Assembly (NCBI GenBank): GCA_000310025.1
Contig: FN649750.1
Span: 1,578,183 to 1,610,693, forward strand
Reading direction: 5' to 3'
DNA length: 32,511 bases
Source of the DNA: Ectocarpus siliculosus
Lineage: Eukaryota; Sar; Phaeophyceae; Ectocarpales; Ectocarpaceae
The notes beneath the pieces are model-generated. The model had not been told where the DNA came from, ran no database searches, and saw nothing but the letters and a program-made list of their open reading frames with translations. Below, in pieces: positions 28,534 through 32,511 of this stretch (within the stretch, counting starts at the first letter, position 1; each line of letters begins with the position of its first letter). Both the position numbers and the translations under genes were made by a program.

Positions 28534-30183
28534 ATGAAACGGTTGCATGTCTGCTTTACAGCCCCATGGTCGTCCACGAAACGTCGGCGGCTTGAGCGGC
28601 TGATGGTTGATCTACATCGTGTGCGGGCGGCGGATGTGGGCATCTCCGCGCGTTCGAGGGCGGATGTGGACACTTCTGCACGTCGGAGGTCTGGTTCGGG
28701 GGGTTCGGGGGGTCGCCGCTCTCAGATGGGGGGGCAACCTTCGGAACCTTCCGGGTGGGGCACTTCTGCGTCTGCTGGGTCCTACCATTCCTCTCGTACT
28801 CACGACCGCCCGCATACACAGAAATACCTCAGGCAGGATGCAGGCCGTTCGAGAGGACATGGCTCCCACGGACGCACGGATGCTCATCGGGATGCCGGCG
28901 GAGGTAGTCACCGGGATGATGGGGGAGATAGCCGCTGGAATGCCGGGGGGGGGAAGGCTTCTGACCGTGGCGGACACACTCCTCTCTCCTACCATGGTCC
29001 GACTAGCAGGCAAGTACAGTATGGTATCGCAGGACAAAATGTGCCGTTTTTTCAGCAGCCGTGGGCTGTAGATGCGCTTGGAAATCCGTACCCGTTGCAG
29101 CCGCCGTTCATGGGTCCTGGGGGTCAACAGTGGCCGGTGACGATGCCGCAGGACCCGATTACTGTCGCTTCTGCCCAAATGTCTGCGGCCGCCATGCCCC
29201 CGGTTAGTACTTTGCCGCCCCACATCGCTGAAACGTCGGTCAAAGCGACCCAACCCATCGTTGACCACCCCGAGCCTGAGTTAGAACGTGCACGACAGCT
29301 ATTGCATCGCATGTCTTTGTCGAGTTTCCTCCAGCAGCGGCAACCGTCGGCGACGGCGTCGCCGTCGGTAGCGGCTTTTGACGTGCCGTCGTCGAGACTG
29401 CCGTCGCCGGTGTCGCCGCTGTCGGTGCCGTCGTCGCCGGTGCCGAGGCCGCCGGTGCCGCCGGTACCGCCGGTGCCGCTGGTGCCGCAGCCGCCGGTGA
29501 TGCCACAACAGCCAGTGCCGTTAGTAAAGTCAGAGCCACCGTCAGTATCCTCCGCTTTGCTATCGCATGCATCATTTGCCTCTGTGAAAACAGAGGTACC
29601 GCCCCCCGCCTCCGTTGTGAAAACGGAGACGACACAGGTTTCTGGGGTGGTACCGACGCCCTCCCAACGTGTTTTGCCACAGGAACCACCGGTCTCGGCT
29701 ATCGCGGTGTCGGTAGCGAGGCCACCGCTGCCGGCTGTGCACGCGGCCGCAAGCGATTCCGCTGATGACCGGGCACTGCCCCTGTCGTCTGCCGGTGCAC
29801 GCACCGCGCAGGCACAGCTTGATGCAAACGCCGTTGCCGCCGCAGAGGCGTACGCCCTCAGCGTGCGCAAAGGATACGGCAAGCTTAAAGTGAACGAATT
29901 GTATGCGGTAGTGCCGCTTCCCCCGGCAGAATTTTCTGCCTTCGCTCGTTCGACCGAAAGTGTGTTGACTGGTCAGATGGTTTACTTTTATCTAATAAAC
30001 TGGTCAGATGGTCTAATTTTATCTAATAAAGGGCCCCGACTTGTCCTTCGCCTTCAAGAAACGCTTCACCTGAGAAAAAGAAGAATCCACCAATTCGCGG
30101 GTTGCGGCATTGGCGTCTTGAGGATTCGAAATGGCCATGAGGACACGCTTGTGGAAGGGAGCATACCATCCAGCCACCCATGA
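28534..30183 (+). CDS. Pro/Gln-rich gag-like protein, truncated by the inversion junction
   Basis: 549 codons from ATG 28534. The product has an Arg/Gly/His/Asp-rich first part (HGSHGRTDAHRDAGGGSHRD), a Pro/Gln/Val-rich middle (PRPPVPPVPPVPLVPQPP), then an Ala-rich segment leading to KLKVNELYAVVPLPPAEFSA. It is in the same frame as the pseudogene upstream but separated by stops at 28411, 28432 and about 28495. From 29972 on it runs into 31-bp repeats and antisense of the other copy, so residues after about 480 are junction-derived. No catalytic domain is recognised. Confidence 0.5.
   Translation: MKRLHVCFTAPWSSTKRRRLERLMVDLHRVRAADVGISARSRADVDTSARRRSGSGGSGGRRSQMGGQPSEPSGWGTSASAGSYHSSRTHDRPHTQKYLRQDAGRSRGHGSHGRTDAHRDAGGGSHRDDGGDSRWNAGGGKASDRGGHTPLSYHGPTSRQVQYGIAGQNVPFFQQPWAVDALGNPYPLQPPFMGPGGQQWPVTMPQDPITVASAQMSAAAMPPVSTLPPHIAETSVKATQPIVDHPEPELERARQLLHRMSLSSFLQQRQPSATASPSVAAFDVPSSRLPSPVSPLSVPSSPVPRPPVPPVPPVPLVPQPPVMPQQPVPLVKSEPPSVSSALLSHASFASVKTEVPPPASVVKTETTQVSGVVPTPSQRVLPQEPPVSAIAVSVARPPLPAVHAAASDSADDRALPLSSAGARTAQAQLDANAVAAAEAYALSVRKGYGKLKVNELYAVVPLPPAEFSAFARSTESVLTGQMVYFYLINWSDGLILSNKGPRLVLRLQETLHLRKRRIHQFAGCGIGVLRIRNGHEDTLVEGSIPSSHP
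28700..29971 (+). repeat. Left arm of 1.27-kb inverted repeat
   Basis: Pairs base for base with 30234-31505 (paired coordinates sum to 60205 throughout, so there are no net indels). No mismatch was found among the stretches compared in 28700-29959; two mismatches occur in the last 12 bp. Even a run of nine G's is preserved. Confidence 0.95.
29969..30030 (+). repeat. 31-bp tandem repeat, 2 copies, at palindrome centre
   Basis: Units 29969-29999 and 30000-30030 start CTGGTCAGATGG and end TTTTATCTAATAAA; they differ at two positions. Each ends in AATAAA on the plus strand. Confidence 0.92.
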
Positions 30184-31518
30184 GGGCGACTTGATGGTCT
30201 GCGTGCCGGACGGATCAGTGGCCGACAGGATTTCAGCCAACACAATTTCGGTCGAACGAGCGAAGGCAGAAAATTCTGCCGGGGGAAGCGGCACTACCGC
30301 ATACAATTCGTTCACTTTAAGCTTGCCGTATCCTTTGCGCACGCTGAGGGCGTACGCCTCTGCGGCGGCAACGGCGTTTGCATCAAGCTGTGCCTGCGCG
30401 GTGCGTGCACCGGCAGACGACAGGGGCAGTGCCCGGTCATCAGCGGAATCGCTTGCGGCCGCGTGCACAGCCGGCAGCGGTGGCCTCGCTACCGACACCG
30501 CGATAGCCGAGACCGGTGGTTCCTGTGGCAAAACACGTTGGGAGGGCGTCGGTACCACCCCAGAAACCTGTGTCGTCTCCGTTTTCACAACGGAGGCGGG
30601 GGGCGGTACCTCTGTTTTCACAGAGGCAAATGATGCATGCGATAGCAAAGCGGAGGATACTGACGGTGGCTCTGACTTTACTAACGGCACTGGCTGTTGT
30701 GGCATCACCGGCGGCTGCGGCACCAGCGGCACCGGCGGTACCGGCGGCACCGGCGGCCTCGGCACCGGCGACGACGGCACCGACAGCGGCGACACCGGCG
30801 ACGGCAGTCTCGACGACGGCACGTCAAAAGCCGCTACCGACGGCGACGCCGTCGCCGACGGTTGCCGCTGCTGGAGGAAACTCGACAAAGACATGCGATG
30901 CAATAGCTGTCGTGCACGTTCTAACTCAGGCTCGGGGTGGTCAACGATGGGTTGGGTCGCTTTGACCGACGTTTCAGCGATGTGGGGCGGCAAAGTACTA
31001 ACCGGGGGCATGGCGGCCGCAGACATTTGGGCAGAAGCGACAGTAATCGGGTCCTGCGGCATCGTCACCGGCCACTGTTGACCCCCAGGACCCATGAACG
31101 GCGGCTGCAACGGGTACGGATTTCCAAGCGCATCTACAGCCCACGGCTGCTGAAAAAACGGCACATTTTGTCCTGCGATACCATACTGTACTTGCCTGCT
31201 AGTCGGACCATGGTAGGAGAGAGGAGTGTGTCCGCCACGGTCAGAAGCCTTCCCCCCCCCGGCATTCCAGCGGCTATCTCCCCCATCATCCCGGTGACTA
31301 CCTCCGCCGGCATCCCGATGAGCATCCGTGCGTCCGTGGGAGCCATGTCCTCTCGAACGGCCTGCATCCTGCCTGAGGTATTTCTGTGTATGCGGGCGGT
31401 CGTGAGTACGAGAGGAATGGTAGGACCCAGCAGACGCAGAAGTGCCCCACCCGGAAGGTTCCGAAGGTTGCCCCCCCATCTGAGAGCGGCGACCCCCCGA
31501 ACCCCGAAGGAAGATCAC
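30019..31518 (-). CDS. Inverted copy of the gag-like protein with longer C-terminus
   Basis: 499 codons on the minus strand. The central part is identical to the plus-strand copy. It starts at an ATG created in the right direct repeat (MIFLR then GSGGRRSQ) and lacks the N-terminal 55 or so residues of the other copy. At the C-terminal side it keeps about 70 residues missing from the plus copy (IVLAEILSATDPSGTQ to FLKAKDKSGPFIR), ending at a TAA supplied by the 31-bp repeat. The source gene therefore continued past the palindrome in this direction. Confidence 0.5.
   Translation of the reverse strand: MIFLRGSGGRRSQMGGQPSEPSGWGTSASAGSYHSSRTHDRPHTQKYLRQDAGRSRGHGSHGRTDAHRDAGGGSHRDDGGDSRWNAGGGKASDRGGHTPLSYHGPTSRQVQYGIAGQNVPFFQQPWAVDALGNPYPLQPPFMGPGGQQWPVTMPQDPITVASAQMSAAAMPPVSTLPPHIAETSVKATQPIVDHPEPELERARQLLHRMSLSSFLQQRQPSATASPSVAAFDVPSSRLPSPVSPLSVPSSPVPRPPVPPVPPVPLVPQPPVMPQQPVPLVKSEPPSVSSALLSHASFASVKTEVPPPASVVKTETTQVSGVVPTPSQRVLPQEPPVSAIAVSVARPPLPAVHAAASDSADDRALPLSSAGARTAQAQLDANAVAAAEAYALSVRKGYGKLKVNELYAVVPLPPAEFSAFARSTEIVLAEILSATDPSGTQTIKSPSWVAGWYAPFHKRVLMAISNPQDANAATRELVDSSFSQVKRFLKAKDKSGPFIR
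30234..31505 (-). repeat. Right arm of 1.27-kb inverted repeat
   Basis: Reverse complement of 28700-29971. Its outer end at 31505 abuts the right terminal direct repeat starting at 31506, with CCCC/GGGG at the join. Confidence 0.95.
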
Positions 31519-31682
31519 AATTCCAGCCCCGCTCCCTCACTCTCCGAGTGGGCGCTGAGCGGACCTGGTCTAAGAAGGCTAAAACAAGAGATCAAACAAC
31601 AACTAACTGCTGTGAGTACCCGAAGCCAGGAGCAACGAACTTGCTCCCTTCCCTCTTTTATTTCTCTGTTCCTCCATAACAT
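31506..31682 (+). repeat. Right terminal direct repeat (LTR-like)
   Basis: Same orientation as 25518-25697 and ends at the same CCATAACAT. Its left boundary coincides with the palindrome arm, so it is probably truncated there. Confidence 0.85.
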
Positions 31683-32083
31683 AATCCAGTTTGGTCAAGG
31701 CGTTTATTGTATAGGACTTAGAATGTTTGTATAGGACTTAGATTGTTTATAATAAAGCCTATATATCATGATGTAGGCTTTAGTGTAACATTATAAAACC
31801 CATACAATAGAGAGGTGAAGATGACCACACCAAACCCTAGACCTTTCTTTGTATCCCCTATTAGCAGCAGCAATCAATGTGGTCCTCCTGCAACAGCAAG
31901 GAAAGGTATCAGCAAGTAAGCACCCTGTCTGCTGTTCCCTATGGAGAAGACAGGGCAGCAGCAGCATCATGTATAGGCTTTTACTACACGCATATTTACA
32001 TGCGATGTACCCACAACACACAGCAGCGGCTAAACCTTCAAGAAGTAAATAAGAGAGGTGTAAGGTTCCGAATAGCCATATGC
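31683..32083. other. AT-rich flank, short tandem repeat and hairpin
   Basis: A 20-bp unit (TTGTATAGGACTTAGA.TGT) is present twice near 31706-31747. AAAGCCTA (31754-31761) pairs with TAGGCTTT (31774-31781) to form an 8-bp stem with a 12-nt loop. No coding sequence is supported. Confidence 0.5.
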
Positions 32084-32408
32084 CGGTCGCCCCGGTGGTC
32101 TAGTTGGTAGCCTCATAACCTTCTAGAGGTCAGGTCAGGGGTTCGACTCCCGGCGTAGGCGAGCTTTTCGTGCAAAGTGAGTTTTTCTCTCGCTTCCGCT
32201 CCTGGCCAAAAGTGGATAGCGCTAGTTCGTGTGTACACAGAAGGAAGAGAGTGCTGAACTCTCCTCGCATTAAAAATTGAAGGCAAAGTACCGCAGGAGG
32301 GGAGGGTAGAGAGAGGCTCTTCTGTGTGACCACGGGTTGGAATAAACGGCACTAGTGCTGTGAGCGCTGATTTGAAGTGAAGAACAAAAAAACAAAACAA
32401 AAAAAAAA
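32084..32408 (+). mobile_element. tRNA-derived SINE
   Basis: The head (32089-32161) is a degenerate tRNA. It has an A box (TGGTCTAGTTGG, 32096-32107), a methionine-like anticodon context CTCATAA, and a good B box (GGTTCGACTCC, 32140-32150). Acceptor pairing holds at only 4 of 7 positions and the D, anticodon and T stems are poor, so it is not a working tRNA. A unique body of about 220 bp follows, then an A-rich tail at about 32383-32408. CATATGC occurs just before the head (32077-32083) and again at 32415-32421, a possible target-site duplication, though 6 bp separate it from the tail. RNA polymerase III promoter, head, body and tail together define the SINE class. Confidence 0.75.
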
Positions 32409-32511
32409 TGCATGCATATGCTAAATGCTACCTACATGGTACAATAGACCATGTATCGTGTTATATATACTATACCACACTATTTCCTACACATGTAGCC
32501 CCCCCCCCTCC
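32409..32511. other. Flank after SINE
   Basis: AT-rich sequence with a C-run at the window edge; nothing further is seen. Confidence 0.4.

Larger units (their letters stand above)
25518..31682 (+). mobile_element. Degenerate gag-only retroelement-like insertion with internal palindrome
   Basis: Direct repeats of about 180 bp bound the region (25518-25697 and 31506-31682). Between them lie a leader of about 1.35 kb, a frame-broken gag-like coding region (27054-28413), a Pro/Gln/Arg-rich frame (28534-29971), and an inverted copy of the latter (30234-31505). This suggests a non-autonomous LTR-type element, with the direct repeats as (partial) LTRs. I find no protease, reverse transcriptase or integrase motif, no convincing primer-binding site after 25697, and no clear target-site duplication, so the LTR assignment is inference. 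Confidence 0.55.

Noticed and set aside
29124-29882. 252-codon minus frame (and its twin within 30131-31081 plus)
   Set aside because: Antisense of the gag-like coding region; it is duplicated only because the arms are identical, and its Gly/Thr/Asp composition reflects reverse-complement Pro codons.
32089-32161. Functional tRNA-Met gene
   Set aside because: Acceptor stem pairs at only 4 of 7 positions and the D, anticodon and T stems are poorly paired; a body and A-rich tail follow, so it is a SINE head.

Overview
The window is nuclear DNA from an intron-rich eukaryote. Two conserved single-copy genes are each split by many spliceosomal introns that keep frame across GT...AG borders. There is a TTAGGG-type telomere-like tract, an array of 22-residue FNIP/LRR repeats of the 'FNQPIVG..WPASL' kind, and a lot of low-copy repetitive DNA. 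Together these suggest a stramenopile, most likely a brown alga of the Ectocarpus type. That assignment is an inference from gene style and was not searched. There are no bacterial operons, ribosome-binding sites or CRISPR arrays.

Layout. 1-5.85 kb: a gene-free block of diverged repeats, bounded at 250 and 5245 by a 27-bp inverted match and carrying a 40-bp telomere-repeat insertion. 5.85-14.2 kb (minus strand): the first 11 exons of RAD54, the SNF2-family motor of homologous recombination. The reading frame stops at a clean splice donor at 5853, and the second RecA-like lobe is not in the window. Nearly every RAD54 intron holds its own tandem repeat, and several repeats include copies of the adjacent exon edge and splice site. 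14.2-15.5 kb: intergenic DNA between two divergently transcribed genes. 15.5-20.8 kb (plus strand): a six-exon NAR1/CIAO3 gene for cytosolic iron-sulfur protein assembly, with all cluster cysteines kept. 22.3-23.9 kb (minus strand): an FNIP/LRR gene with a 330-bp higher-order repeat, broken by two frame-changing indels. 25.5-31.7 kb: a decayed gag-like element between about 180-bp direct repeats; its right half is a 1.27-kb, essentially perfect palindrome. 32.08-32.41 kb: a tRNA-derived SINE with A and B boxes and an A-rich tail.

RAD54 and NAR1 are housekeeping genes sharing a head-to-head intergenic region; nothing in the sequence shows they act together beyond that. The most notable signals are the palindromic element, which would yield a long double-stranded hairpin RNA if transcribed; the RAD54 introns built from tandem copies that include splice sites; and the telomere repeat inserted cleanly at a site whose unfilled copy is present 1.7 kb away.
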